Assembly (NCBI RefSeq): GCF_003149475.2
Contig: NZ_QFWV02000006.1
Coordinates: 105,982-169,981, forward strand
DNA: 64,000 bases
Direction of reading: 5' to 3'
From: Oceaniradius stylonematis
GTDB taxonomy: Bacteria; Pseudomonadota; Alphaproteobacteria; Rhizobiales; Rhizobiaceae
Within the stretch, counting starts at the first letter, position 1. The number at the start of each line of letters is the position of its first letter. Position numbers and translations under genes: made by a program. The notes under the pieces were generated by a model, which saw nothing but the letters and a program-made list of their open reading frames with translations, made no database searches and was not told the DNA's origin. Positions 1 through 9,027 of the stretch are shown here, piece after piece.

Positions 1-1
1 C

Positions 2-770
<769 letters not shown>

Positions 771-793
<23 letters not shown>

Positions 794-1691
794 CATGGAT
801 GATCGTGACAGTGTGCTCGGCGAGCTGACGCACGGGCTGTGGCGCCTTGCCGTCCGGAATCGTCGGCCTGTTCTTGCCGGGCTCGGCGTTTTCGGCGTGG
901 TCTCCTACGCCAGCATCAATGCGCTTTATCTGCAGGACGGCGCGCATCCCTCGGCTTTTTTCGAGACCCGCGATACGCTGACGGACAGACGCCACGCGCT
1001 TCGCAGTGACGAACGCACCACGGACGGCGGATCGCCGGAGCCATCGTCGGTCACCCGCATCGTTTTCAATGAAGATCCCACCGACACGTCGGTGCCCGGC
1101 GCCGTTCCGCTGGCACGGCCGAGCGAGCGGGTGGCCGATTCCGCGACTGTCGAGCAGGTCGTGGCCGCACCACAAATCACGTCCACACAGCAGGACCCGA
1201 CGGCCGAACTCCAGCAGATGCTGGCAGAGCTTGGCTTTTACGACGCAGCCGTCGATGGCATTGCCGGACCACGCACGCAAGCCGCCATCGAGGCCTACAA
1301 GACGAGCGTCGGCCTGCGCGGCATCGACCTGTCGGCCGACGAATTGCTGACCAGCCTGCGCAACAACATGATGGTCACCGCTGCGATCCCGCGTCCGCGG
1401 CCGGCCGCGCCGGCTCCGCAGATCGGAACCCCACCGGTGAGCGCGCCGGCGGCGCAGGAGCACAACAGGGTGCAGGACGCCGCGCTGGCGCCCGTCGCCG
1501 ATCCGGACGTTTTGCGGGTCCAGGCGGGACTGAAGGCATTCGGCAACGACGATATCCGCGTCGATGGCGTCGCCGGAGAGCAGACCCGCATGGCGGTTCG
1601 CGAGTTCCAGGCTTTGTTTCGGATGCCGGTCACGGGCGAAATCGACACCGCGCTGCTCGACAAGATGGTCGCGGTCGGCCTGATCGATTAA
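771..1691 (+). CDS. Membrane-anchored protein with two peptidoglycan-binding domains
   Basis: The product is 306 residues. I chose the ATG at 771 because AAGGAG lies 7 bases upstream; an ATG 18 bases earlier has no such site. A single membrane segment at about residues 32-54 (PVLAGLGVFGVVSYASINAL) gives a type II topology, with a periplasmic body of low-complexity linkers around two PG_binding_1 domains, at about 145-180 (LGFYDAAVDGIAGPRTQAAI) and 246-300. These domains bind murein in other proteins. No catalytic domain is seen, so it is probably a murein sensor or anchor. It overlaps the upstream kinase gene and precedes a DUF1491 gene, so a cell-envelope or cell-cycle role is a reasonable guess. 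Confidence 0.85.
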
Positions 1692-1701
1692 AGGCCGGTC
1701 G

Positions 1702-2064
1702 ATGGCACCGCGCGTCACATCGGAAATCTTCGTCGGTGCGCTTTTGCGCACGGCCCGCGCCGGTGGCGCGTTCGGCTATGTGGCACGGCGCGGCAACGCC
1801 CAGGCAGGCGCTGTCGTAATCGTGCTGGCCGATCATGCAAGCGGTTCCTATGACGTTTACCAGAGTGCGCCGCCCGGCCCGGACACGCCCGATTTGGCGG
1901 ATGAAGGGCGCCGGTTCGTGCTGTCCCGCAAGCTCGAAGGCGACGAGGCCCTGCGTCAGTTCTCCGAAAGCGAAGCCCGCTTCGATCCCGATTTCTGGCT
2001 TGTCGAGATCGAGAACTGGAACAGGCCGGTGGACGGCCTGATCGCGCTTGCGGTTGAGGGCTAG
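1702..2064 (+). CDS. DUF1491 family protein
   Basis: This 120-residue soluble protein starts at an ATG 10 bases after the previous stop, with AAAGG just upstream. It reads as a complete DUF1491 protein: an N-terminal TSEIFVGALLRTARAGG block, a central tyrosine (YDVYQSAPP), and a C-terminal RFDPDFWLVEIEN block. The family is small, alphaproteobacterial and of unknown function. The tight spacing points to one transcript with the kinase and peptidoglycan-binding genes. No membrane segment or catalytic motif is visible. Confidence 0.85.
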   Translation: MAPRVTSEIFVGALLRTARAGGAFGYVARRGNAQAGAVVIVLADHASGSYDVYQSAPPGPDTPDLADEGRRFVLSRKLEGDEALRQFSESEARFDPDFWLVEIENWNRPVDGLIALAVEG

Positions 2065-2073
2065 CCTGCGCTG

Positions 2074-2943
2074 TCAGGCGGCGCCCTTGTCCGCAACCGG
2101 AGCCGGTTCGATCTGCGAATTGGCCGCCTGTTGCCCCGCCACAAGCGATTTCAGTTCTTCGAGTTGCCACCGCCGGACACGGTCGGCCGCATCATGAAGG
2201 CCGACTGCGTCGTAGGCGGAGCGGAACCTGCGTTGTACGCCGGTATCGTTGGCCAAATCCGGTGCGAGACCCTGAAAGACGGACATGGCCTGCTCGCCAT
2301 CGAAGCCCATGAAACGCAAGGCAAAAAGCAGATTGCGCGACGTCGGATCGTCGCACAGGATGCGCGCGCTGGTCATGGAAAGCCCGGTACAGTCCGCCAG
2401 AGCGGTTTCGAACAGCGACCGCGATTGTTCGCCGGCCAGAACCGCGATCTGGCTGAGCGCGCCGGCGTCCAGACGCTGGGTCGGACCGCTGCGCTCATGC
2501 CCATTGGCGGAGCGTTGAGCCGTTTGCGGGGTTTGGCGCAATTCAAGCGCGCGATCGACGGCCGGATCGTCAAGCCCGCGCAGCGCGGCGCGCACGGGAC
2601 CCGACAGGTCTGGCCGGCGCGCGATGGCGCGTACGCGCGGACCGGCACGGTAGCTGCCGATCATCGTCAACAACATGCGATCGTCGACCGCCGGCGTCCT
2701 GGCAACGAAAGGTGCCGCGATCGCTTCGTCGCTGTCGCAGAAGAAGTGCACGATCTCCAGCGGAGTTGTGGCCAATGGTGCGAAAATCGCGGCGATCGCG
2801 CGTCGGTCGTCCGCGGAGACCAGATCGATGTTCTCCAGAATGTGCTTCTGGATGCGCATGCAATCTTCGGTGGAAGGATTGCTCAGCCGCGCGAACTGTT
2901 CGGCGTTCTCGATGAGCATCCTGGCTAGGCGTTGGTTCTGCAT
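2074..2943 (-). CDS. DUF2336 domain-containing protein
   Basis: The ATG at 2943 gives 289 residues; a TTG at 2964 would add seven. No clear Shine-Dalgarno is seen for either, so the start is uncertain. The N-terminal 200 residues are helical and resemble the DUF2336 repeat region (MLIENAEQFARLSNP, then RRAIAAIFAPLA and HFFCDSDEAIAAPFVA), which is known from alphaproteobacterial proteins of unknown role. The C-terminal part has a second helical block ending LVAGQQAAN. It converges on the DUF1491 gene with a 9-base gap. A TTAG-N7-TTAA sequence 25 bases upstream of the start resembles a CtrA box. Confidence 0.75.
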   Translation of the reverse strand: MQNQRLARMLIENAEQFARLSNPSTEDCMRIQKHILENIDLVSADDRRAIAAIFAPLATTPLEIVHFFCDSDEAIAAPFVARTPAVDDRMLLTMIGSYRAGPRVRAIARRPDLSGPVRAALRGLDDPAVDRALELRQTPQTAQRSANGHERSGPTQRLDAGALSQIAVLAGEQSRSLFETALADCTGLSMTSARILCDDPTSRNLLFALRFMGFDGEQAMSVFQGLAPDLANDTGVQRRFRSAYDAVGLHDAADRVRRWQLEELKSLVAGQQAANSQIEPAPVADKGAA

Positions 2944-2967
2944 GCAAGCAAAGCTAGCGCGCAAGCG

Positions 2968-2982
2968 TTAGCAATGCGTTAA
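2968..2982. promoter_or_regulatory. CtrA-box-like sequence upstream of the DUF2336 gene
   Basis: The sequence is TTAG, seven bases (CAATGCG), then TTAA, one mismatch from the TTAA-N7-TTAA consensus of the cell-cycle regulator CtrA. It lies between the divergent genes starting at 2943 and 3036, close enough to the former to overlap its promoter. One mismatch in a short motif can occur by chance, so this is only a candidate. Confidence 0.3.
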
Positions 2983-3035
2983 CCATAAGCACGCAACCTT
3001 GGGTTACTCGCCATCGGACACGAAAAGGGGTTCCC

Positions 3036-3251
3036 ATGGCCGACATCGTTGCAATGGCCTCCTACCGGGCGGCGTATGAACGGCTGCAATCGAAGCGCCG
3101 GTCCGATCTTCTGGCGAAAACCGGCCCGGCAACACTGCTGCTGTTCACGGGCGTTCGTCGCGAGCCGATCGGCGGCAAGGCCTCGTCCGGCGCCAAAGGC
3201 AAAGACCGATCTGCCCGCCGTCGCGCAAAGGCGCCCGCAACCGATCACTGA
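3036..3251 (+). CDS. Small hypothetical basic protein
   Basis: This 71-residue protein starts at an ATG preceded by AAAAGGGG with about 6 bases of spacing, a good ribosome-binding site. The N-terminal half (MADIVAMASYRAAYERLQSK) looks helical. The C-terminal half is rich in Lys, Arg and Ala (GKDRSARRRAKAP) and could bind nucleic acid or be disordered. There is no membrane segment and I do not recognise a family. It is divergent from the DUF2336 gene and convergent with the DUF1254 gene 19 bases downstream. Confidence 0.55.
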   Translation: MADIVAMASYRAAYERLQSKRRSDLLAKTGPATLLLFTGVRREPIGGKASSGAKGKDRSARRRAKAPATDH

Positions 3252-3270
3252 GATTGCCGGGCCAGCGGCG

Positions 3271-3828
3271 TCAGAACTCCAGCGATCGGCATTCCAACGC
3301 ATCGGCAAAGCGCGCGCTGATGCCGGTCCACGTCTCGTCCGGCACAAACACCCGCACCACCGCAAATCCGCGCGGATCGTCTGCGGACGCTATGATCGCG
3401 CCGGCCAGTTCGGTGGGCGTGCTCTGTCGGACAAAGCGCAACTGCGAGGCGTTCAGAACCGCCAGATCCAGGCGCTGACCGGCCGCCAGCCGGTCGTTGG
3501 CGGAAAAAAAGCCGGTCCCCAAACTGTCGTAGAGATTGACCGTCCAAAGCGGAACACGCCCGGTTGACCGCAGGTGCGCGGCGCCATCGGCCAGATCGTA
3601 CCGGCAAACGATCGTTTCAAAAAAGGGGTCGGTTCCGTGCACCCCGCTTCCGAACGCGGCATCGGCCGTTCTGGTCGGCAACCGATATGGACGGTTTTCC
3701 TCGGTTTGTCCGGCAATCTGGTTCCAGGGCGTGTTTGCGGACACAAGCGGCAGCAGGAAAACGATGACCAGGTGCACAACAGCCGCCCCGACCAGACCGA
3801 CCAGGGTTGCATAAAGGAACCGCGTCAA
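3271..3828 (-). CDS. DUF1254 domain-containing envelope protein
   Basis: The likely start is the TTG at 3828, which shares bases with the stop of the DUF1214 gene and has GAGG about 8 bases upstream. A GTG at 3837 is the alternative. The product of about 185 residues has an N-terminal membrane segment (FLYATLVGLVGAAVVHLVIV), then a short DUF1254-like body with PYRLP, DPFFETIVCRYDL and GFAVVRVFVPDETW. Short DUF1254 proteins paired with a DUF1214 protein are common in Rhizobiales; their function is unknown. The overlap indicates co-translation with the upstream gene. Confidence 0.8.
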   Translation of the reverse strand: MTRFLYATLVGLVGAAVVHLVIVFLLPLVSANTPWNQIAGQTEENRPYRLPTRTADAAFGSGVHGTDPFFETIVCRYDLADGAAHLRSTGRVPLWTVNLYDSLGTGFFSANDRLAAGQRLDLAVLNASQLRFVRQSTPTELAGAIIASADDPRGFAVVRVFVPDETWTGISARFADALECRSLEF

Positions 3829-4409
3829 GACTGGCACCTCACACGCCGCACGTCCGGCATCGAGAAATCGATCAGGCCCGTGCTTGTCGCGATGGCCGTA
3901 TCGTAGAGCGCCAGGACGAACCGAACCGGTCCTTCGTGATCCAGATGTAACCAGTTGCCGGGTTCCGCCTCGTCGGACACCAAAATGCGGATGCTGCCAT
4001 CGGGATCGTGCAGGATTGCCCGGTTGTGGGTTCGGGCCGACAATCCTTCGGGGGCCTCCAGTGTCCGACCGTTCTGGTCGACGGTCCGAAGCGTCCAAAG
4101 CCGGCTGGCGGGCAGACGGCCTTCTATGACATAGCTGCAGGTACCCACGATCATTGCACCTTCTGAATCGCGGGCTGCGCTGAACGCCAGACCTTCGGCC
4201 GCACCGAGCGCAATTCCCCCATTGCGGGCGGCATGAGCGCGCGCGTAGGGATCGGCGTCTTGCGAGCCGGCGCGCGGATAACCCGTCCACTGGCCTATGG
4301 ACAGGGCGGAAAAACCGGCGAACCGATCGGTGATCGCCCACGCGCTGTAGCTGCCCAAGGCGAATGCAAGGCCCAGCACATAGGCGACGGTCAGGATTGT
4401 GCGCATCAT
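3825..4409 (-). CDS. DUF1214 domain-containing exported protein
   Basis: The product has 194 residues and starts MMRTILTVAYVLGLAFALGSY, a signal peptide or N-terminal anchor. The body carries the DUF1214 pattern near the C-terminus: a Trp-rich LWTLRTVDQNGRTL stretch, then HNRAILHDPDGSIRILVS and GNWLHLDHEGPVRFVLALYD. The family is linked with DUF1254 and has no established activity. It is the first gene of a two-gene unit. Two in-frame ATG codons (4409 and 4406) are both possible and no strong ribosome-binding site separates them. Confidence 0.82.
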   Translation of the reverse strand: MMRTILTVAYVLGLAFALGSYSAWAITDRFAGFSALSIGQWTGYPRAGSQDADPYARAHAARNGGIALGAAEGLAFSAARDSEGAMIVGTCSYVIEGRLPASRLWTLRTVDQNGRTLEAPEGLSARTHNRAILHDPDGSIRILVSDEAEPGNWLHLDHEGPVRFVLALYDTAIATSTGLIDFSMPDVRRVRCQS

Positions 4410-4523
4410 TGGACGGACGTCGGGAGTCTGGCGGGAGCTGCGGGCTGTGTCGGAACGAAAAAGCCCATCCTGGCGCGCGTTGTTGCGCCGCGCCCGCGCT
4501 GTGCATCGGCCCGTCGCTGCATG

Positions 4524-6686
4524 TCAACGCGACCGCGCGGCAAGCTGCTGCGGATCAGAGGACAGCGGTGCCACGCTGCCCAGCCTGTCCTCCAGCGCGA
4601 TCAGGAACCGGACGGCTTCTTCGGACAAGGCCAGCCGTCGCAATGGCAGAGACTCAACACCCTCTTCGGTTGCGATTGCCGGTTCTTCCTCGGCCACCGG
4701 ACGGATCGAGTCCTCGACGCCGGGAAGCGGCACAAGGTCCACATCGCGGTGTGCATAGGACATGATGCGCTGCCATGTCATGGCGGGAAGACGGCCGCCG
4801 GTCAGCCGGTTGGTCGGCGTATAATCGTCATTGCCGTACCATACCGCCGCGGTGAAATTGCCGGTGTAGCCGACAAACCAGGCGTCGCGGTAGGCTTGCG
4901 TCGTTCCCGTTTTGCCGGCGACCTTGATCCCGTCGAGCGCCGCACGTCGTCCGGTGCCCCACTCGGTCACATTGACCAGCATCCGGTTCAGCATCTCGGC
5001 TTTGTCGGCGTCGAGGACGCGCGTTCCCTCGATGGTTGTGCGCCGGCGGTCATAGATGATTTCGCCCGACACGCTCTTGATTTGGGTGAAGGCGTGGCGG
5101 GTACCGGCAATGCCGCCGCTGGCCAGCGTCAGATAACCCGTCGCCTGGTCCATGACCGTCATCCCCGCCGTGCCCAGCACCATTGTGTGATGGCTGATGA
5201 TGTTCGATTCGACGCCCATCTTCGCCGCCATGTCCACGATCGGTTTGGTTCCGCCCAGATGGTCGCGCGCGATACGGACCGGAACCGTGTTGATCGAGCG
5301 GGCCAGGGCGGTCGCCAGTGTGACCCGTCCGGCAAAGGAGCGGTTGTAGTTCTGCGGCGACCATCCGCGCCAGGTTATCGGCTGGTCGGCGATGACGGTG
5401 GCGTCGGTAAGTCCCGCGTCGATGGCCGCCGCGTAGACATAGGTCTTGAACGACGAGCCGGCTTGACGCTCCGCCGCAGTCGCCCGGTTGAACTGGCTCA
5501 CCCCGTAGTCGCGTCCGCCGACAAGGGCGCGGACCGCGCCATTGGCCTCGATCAGCACCACCGCGGCTTCGCCGACATTGTAATCCTGCCCATGCTTGCG
5601 CAGAAAGAATTGCACGGACTCTTCCGAAGCTCGCTGCAACTCCGAATCGATCGTCGTCCGCACCACCACGGACCGGGACGGCAGGTTCTCGGCGATGATG
5701 AAGTTCTTGACCTCCTCGAATGCCCAATCGAGGAAGTAATCCGGGCTTTCGGCATTGTTGCGCAGCACGACGTCGGCCGGCTCGCGCCGTGCGCCGGTGA
5801 CCTGGCCTTCGGTCATGAAATCGGCCTGGACGATGTTGGTCAGCACCTCGTTCGCCCGGCCGCGTGCAGCCGGCAGGTTGATGTGCGGTGCAAAGCGCGC
5901 CGGCGCCTTGAACAGGCCCGCGAGCATCGCCGCCTCGGCCAGATTGACGTCACGCACATCCTTGTCGAAGTAGAACTTCGCCGCAGCGCCCACGCCAAAC
6001 GTGCCGCCGCCCATATAGGCGCGGTCGAGATAGAGCTTGAGGATCTCCTCCTTGCTCAGATTGGCCTCCAGCCACAGCGCAAGGAACGCCTCCTTTATCT
6101 TGCGTTCCAGCGTCCGCTCATTGCTCAGGAACAGGTTTTTGGCGAGCTGCTGGGTGATCGTCGAACCGCCCTGCACGACAGAGTTGGCGCGTACGTTTTC
6201 CGTCATCGCGCGCACAAGCCCCATCGCATCGATGCCGAAATGATCGAAGAAGCGCCGGTCCTCCGTGGCCAGAACCGCCTTCACCAGATGATCGGGCAGA
6301 TCCTCCACCGGCACCGCATCGGTGTGCAGAATACCGCGCTGGCCGATCTCGCGGCCGTACCGGTCAAGGAAGGTGACGGCGAACTGGTCCTGGTTGCGCC
6401 AGTCCTGCGCCACTTCGCGCGAGGACGGGATGGCCAAAGCCAGAAGCGCGATCAGGCCGAGCATGCCCAGCGTCATCGCATCTCCGGCCGCCTCGAAGAA
6501 CACACGGCGAAACCCGCGCGGGCGGAACCTGCGGAAGAAGATCGTGATGTCTTCCCAGGTCTGGGCCGCCCTGAAACCGGAATTGTAGATGGCCGAATCG
6601 ATCCACGCGTCAATTTCCAGAAGGAATGACGACTTCTTGTGCGGCCTCTTGTTTCGGCCGTCGTCTGGCAGGTTCAGATCATCCAT
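4524..6686 (-). CDS. Class A penicillin-binding protein (PBP1A family), bifunctional murein synthase
   Basis: The ATG at 6686 (MDDLNLPDDG) gives 720 residues, a usual length for rhizobial PBP1 proteins; the frame is open further upstream but that part is not protein-like. A membrane segment lies at about 69-90. The GT51 glycosyltransferase follows, with TEDRRFFDHFG (catalytic Glu 142) and GGSTITQQLAKNLFL. The transpeptidase has the SxxK box SSFK at 411-414 (Ser 411 is the acylated residue), the SxN box SIN at 464-466, and KTGT at 592-595. The enzyme polymerises lipid II and cross-links peptidoglycan in the periplasm. All catalytic residues are present. It stands alone, with 142 bases to the DUF983 gene. 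Confidence 0.93.
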   Translation of the reverse strand: MDDLNLPDDGRNKRPHKKSSFLLEIDAWIDSAIYNSGFRAAQTWEDITIFFRRFRPRGFRRVFFEAAGDAMTLGMLGLIALLALAIPSSREVAQDWRNQDQFAVTFLDRYGREIGQRGILHTDAVPVEDLPDHLVKAVLATEDRRFFDHFGIDAMGLVRAMTENVRANSVVQGGSTITQQLAKNLFLSNERTLERKIKEAFLALWLEANLSKEEILKLYLDRAYMGGGTFGVGAAAKFYFDKDVRDVNLAEAAMLAGLFKAPARFAPHINLPAARGRANEVLTNIVQADFMTEGQVTGARREPADVVLRNNAESPDYFLDWAFEEVKNFIIAENLPSRSVVVRTTIDSELQRASEESVQFFLRKHGQDYNVGEAAVVLIEANGAVRALVGGRDYGVSQFNRATAAERQAGSSFKTYVYAAAIDAGLTDATVIADQPITWRGWSPQNYNRSFAGRVTLATALARSINTVPVRIARDHLGGTKPIVDMAAKMGVESNIISHHTMVLGTAGMTVMDQATGYLTLASGGIAGTRHAFTQIKSVSGEIIYDRRRTTIEGTRVLDADKAEMLNRMLVNVTEWGTGRRAALDGIKVAGKTGTTQAYRDAWFVGYTGNFTAAVWYGNDDYTPTNRLTGGRLPAMTWQRIMSYAHRDVDLVPLPGVEDSIRPVAEEEPAIATEEGVESLPLRRLALSEEAVRFLIALEDRLGSVAPLSSDPQQLAARSR

Positions 6687-6828
6687 GTCGCAAAATGCGC
6701 GCTGCGCTGCCGGCCTTGCCGGCGCCCGGCCCCATTCATGCCAACTCGCAGAGCCCGCACCCCACAGGCTCCTGATCCTGTCTTGCCGCATTTCGCCATG
6801 TCCGGCAATGGCCCGCCCGTGTTTGGCG

Positions 6829-7254
6829 TTAACGACCGGCGCCGGTTCCGGCGTTCCCGGCCGGGTCCAGCGCGCCTTCGCGGGCACCGTGATAGTATTG
6901 CGTTGCAACCATCAGGCCTTTGAGCGGGCGCAGCGGTAGAACGCAGAACGCCAGCAGCAGGGGAAACGTCAAAAGCGCGTTGAGCCAATAGGGCGCGCCG
7001 ACGGCGACCTCCATCCAGATCGCGAACGCGACCACCGGGATGCAGGCGAACGTGATGACGAAGAAGGCGGGCCCGTCCGCCGGATCGGCGAAGTCGTAGT
7101 CGAGACCGCACACCTCACAATGATCGGCCAACGCGAGGAAGCCCGAAAACAATCGGCCCCGGCCGCAGCGCGGGCATTTGCCCACGAGCCCGGTGTGCTG
7201 CGGTTTGATCGGCGGGTAATCGGTGGCAGTGCGCGCGTCGGAAGAGGTCGACAT
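6829..7254 (-). CDS. DUF983 family membrane protein
   Basis: I chose the ATG at 7254 (MSTSSDART), giving 141 residues; the extension upstream of it is not protein-like. The typical DUF983 N-terminus is present: CPRCGRGRLFSGFL, then CEVCGLDYDF with two CxxC pairs, probably a zinc ribbon, and DGPAFFV. Two hydrophobic helices follow (FFVITFACIPVVAFAIWM and WLNALLTFPLLLAFCVLPL). Family function is unknown. It is transcribed away from the GTA cluster, so the 167-base gap to 7422 holds promoters for both. Confidence 0.88.
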   Translation of the reverse strand: MSTSSDARTATDYPPIKPQHTGLVGKCPRCGRGRLFSGFLALADHCEVCGLDYDFADPADGPAFFVITFACIPVVAFAIWMEVAVGAPYWLNALLTFPLLLAFCVLPLRPLKGLMVATQYYHGAREGALDPAGNAGTGAGR

Positions 7255-7297
7255 GGAAGGTCCGTTCAAAAAAATGCTCGATGATAGGAATATTTTC

Positions 7298-7326
7298 TTG
7301 ACACCGTGACGGTGCCGGCGTAGGGT
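7298..7326 (+). promoter_or_regulatory. Candidate promoter of the GTA cluster with a palindrome in the spacer
   Basis: A TTGACA (7298-7303) is followed after 17 bases by TAGGGT (7321-7326), a plausible sigma-70 pair, although the -10 is weak. The bases CACCGT-G-ACGGTG (7302-7314) form a perfect inverted repeat that overlaps the -35 edge and spacer, the position expected for an operator. The first GTA gene starts about 95 bases downstream. No CtrA box (TTAA-N7-TTAA) was seen here. Confidence 0.4.
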
Positions 7327-7421
7327 AGTGGCATAATCACAAAATTGGGTCGACACGGCGCTTCGTCGCATGACGAGGGCTGGATCGTTGGCCCATTGTG
7401 GGTTTTCAAGAGAGGTTTGCG

Positions 7422-7832
7422 ATGGTTTCCGGATCGGGCCGCCAAGGCGCGGCGCCGTACATCGCCCTGCCGTCCCGTGTGTTTGAGGCGCTGGAGGCGC
7501 AGCTTGAGGTGCAGGCCGAGCGCGTGATCGCGCTGGGTGAGCAGAGCGTGGGCGTCGACAGGCCGTTTCTGGATGCCGTTCCGGCTTTGACCAAGGCGGC
7601 CGAGAGGTTTGGCGACCTCAAGGCTTTATGCGGTGACGCGGATGGCGAGACGCCTGAAGACGAACTGGCGGAACTGCGCGCCTTTTTTGAGGCGATCGAC
7701 AAACGGATCGACGAGCTTGCCCATGAACGTGCCGCCGCGATGGTGGCTGACGACACCGTCGCGACATGTCCGGCGTGTGGCGCTCAGATGCGGACTTCTG
7801 GCCCTGCGGGAGGCGCAGACCCCGCCCCGTGA
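7422..7832 (+). CDS. GTA gp1-like protein, probable small terminase subunit
   Basis: The ATG at 7422 with AGAGAGG upstream gives 136 residues; a GTG at 7398 is a weaker alternative. The protein is acidic and helical, with a likely coiled coil at about 80-115 (DELAELRAFFEAIDKRIDEL). It ends in a short CPACGAQM segment that could be half of a zinc knuckle. It is the first cluster gene, directly before the large terminase, where GTA gp1, shown elsewhere to be the small terminase, is found. Sequence similarity in gp1 proteins is low, so position is the main evidence. It overlaps the next gene by about 56 bases. Confidence 0.65.
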   Translation: MVSGSGRQGAAPYIALPSRVFEALEAQLEVQAERVIALGEQSVGVDRPFLDAVPALTKAAERFGDLKALCGDADGETPEDELAELRAFFEAIDKRIDELAHERAAAMVADDTVATCPACGAQMRTSGPAGGADPAP

Positions 7833-9012
7833 CCGCAACTGGTCGACATGGCTTTTGCTGGGCGGGCGCGGATCGGGCAAGACGCGCGCCGGCGCCGAAT
7901 GGGTGCATGGTCTTGCCAGCGCAGCCCGTCCGTTCGGCGACGGCATATCGGCGCCGATCGCCTTGATAGGCGAAACGATCGCCGATGTGCGCGATGTGAT
8001 GATCGAGGGGCCGGCCGGCATTTTGCGTTCGGCGCTCTATAACCGGCCGGTCTACGAGGCAACGCGGCGCCGGCTGGTCTGGCCCACGGGCGCGGTGGCG
8101 CAGGTTTTTTCTGCGCATGATCCGGGCAGTTTGCGCGGGCCGCAATTCGCGGCCGCCTGGTGCGATGAGCTGGTCAAATGGCCCTATCCCGGCGAGTGCT
8201 GGGACATGCTGCAATTCGGCCTGCGCCTGGGCGACTGGCCGCGCCTGGCGGTGACGACAACGCCGAGGCCGCTCAAGCTTCTGGCGCGCATCATGGATGA
8301 TGCCGCAACCGTCACCGTCCGGATGAGAACCGCCGACAATGCCGCCAATCTGGCGCGTGGCTTCCTGAACACGATGCAGGCGCGCTATGGCGGCACGCGG
8401 CTTGGACGGCAGGAACTCGATGCCGAAATCCTCGGCGAACGCGATGGTGCGCTCTGGACACGCGACCTGCTCGAGCGGAGCAGGTCAGCCGGCCGCGACG
8501 ACCATCGGCGGATCGTCGTTGCCGTCGATCCTCCGGCCAGTGCGAAAGCGACTTCGGATGCGTGCGGCATCGTCATTGCCGGCCTCACCGATGAGGGCGT
8601 GGTCGACGTCATCGCCGATCACAGCATTGGCGCGGCGACGCCGCGCCAATGGGCTGGCCGCGCGGTTGCGGCCTACCACGCCGCAGGCGCCGACATCATG
8701 GTCGCCGAAGTCAACCAGGGCGGCGACATGGTCAAGAGCGTGATCGGCATGGTCGATCCGACCGTCAATGTCAGTCCGGTGCGGGCGACGCGCGCCAAAT
8801 GGCTGCGCGCCGAACCGGTGGCCGCGCTCTATGAACAGGGCCGTGTGCGCCATGTGGGCGTGTTGGCAGAACTGGAAGACGAGATGTGCGATTTCGGGCT
8901 GGACGGGCTTTCTTCGGGCCGCTCTCCCGACCGGCTCGACGCGCTGGTCTGGGCGATCGGCGAACTGGTTTCCGGTGCGCGCGGCCGTCCGCGCGTCCGC
9001 GCGATCGTGTGA
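7777..9012 (+). CDS. GTA large terminase subunit (gp2), DNA-packaging ATPase/nuclease
   Basis: No ATG fits. The GTG at 7777 is the best start and gives 411 residues, with a usual N-terminus just before PPRDRNWSTWLLLGGRGSGK. Walker A GGRGSGKT is at 29-36 and Walker B AAAWCDEL at 125-132, with Asp 130 and Glu 131. The C-terminal RNase H-like nuclease shows AVDPPASAKATSDACGIV and the EVNQGGDMV block. The enzyme drives DNA into preformed heads and cuts it; in GTAs it does so with little sequence specificity. The reading frame overlaps the gp1 gene by 56 bases, so the two are probably coupled. Confidence 0.92.
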   Translation: MALRCGLLALREAQTPPRDRNWSTWLLLGGRGSGKTRAGAEWVHGLASAARPFGDGISAPIALIGETIADVRDVMIEGPAGILRSALYNRPVYEATRRRLVWPTGAVAQVFSAHDPGSLRGPQFAAAWCDELVKWPYPGECWDMLQFGLRLGDWPRLAVTTTPRPLKLLARIMDDAATVTVRMRTADNAANLARGFLNTMQARYGGTRLGRQELDAEILGERDGALWTRDLLERSRSAGRDDHRRIVVAVDPPASAKATSDACGIVIAGLTDEGVVDVIADHSIGAATPRQWAGRAVAAYHAAGADIMVAEVNQGGDMVKSVIGMVDPTVNVSPVRATRAKWLRAEPVAALYEQGRVRHVGVLAELEDEMCDFGLDGLSSGRSPDRLDALVWAIGELVSGARGRPRVRAIV

Positions 9013-9027
9013 ACAACGGAAGAACCG

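Noticed and set aside
4233-6629. 798-residue open frame on the plus strand across the penicillin-binding protein gene
   Set aside because: Shadow of the PBP1A gene; low-complexity His/Arg/Gly composition and no domain.
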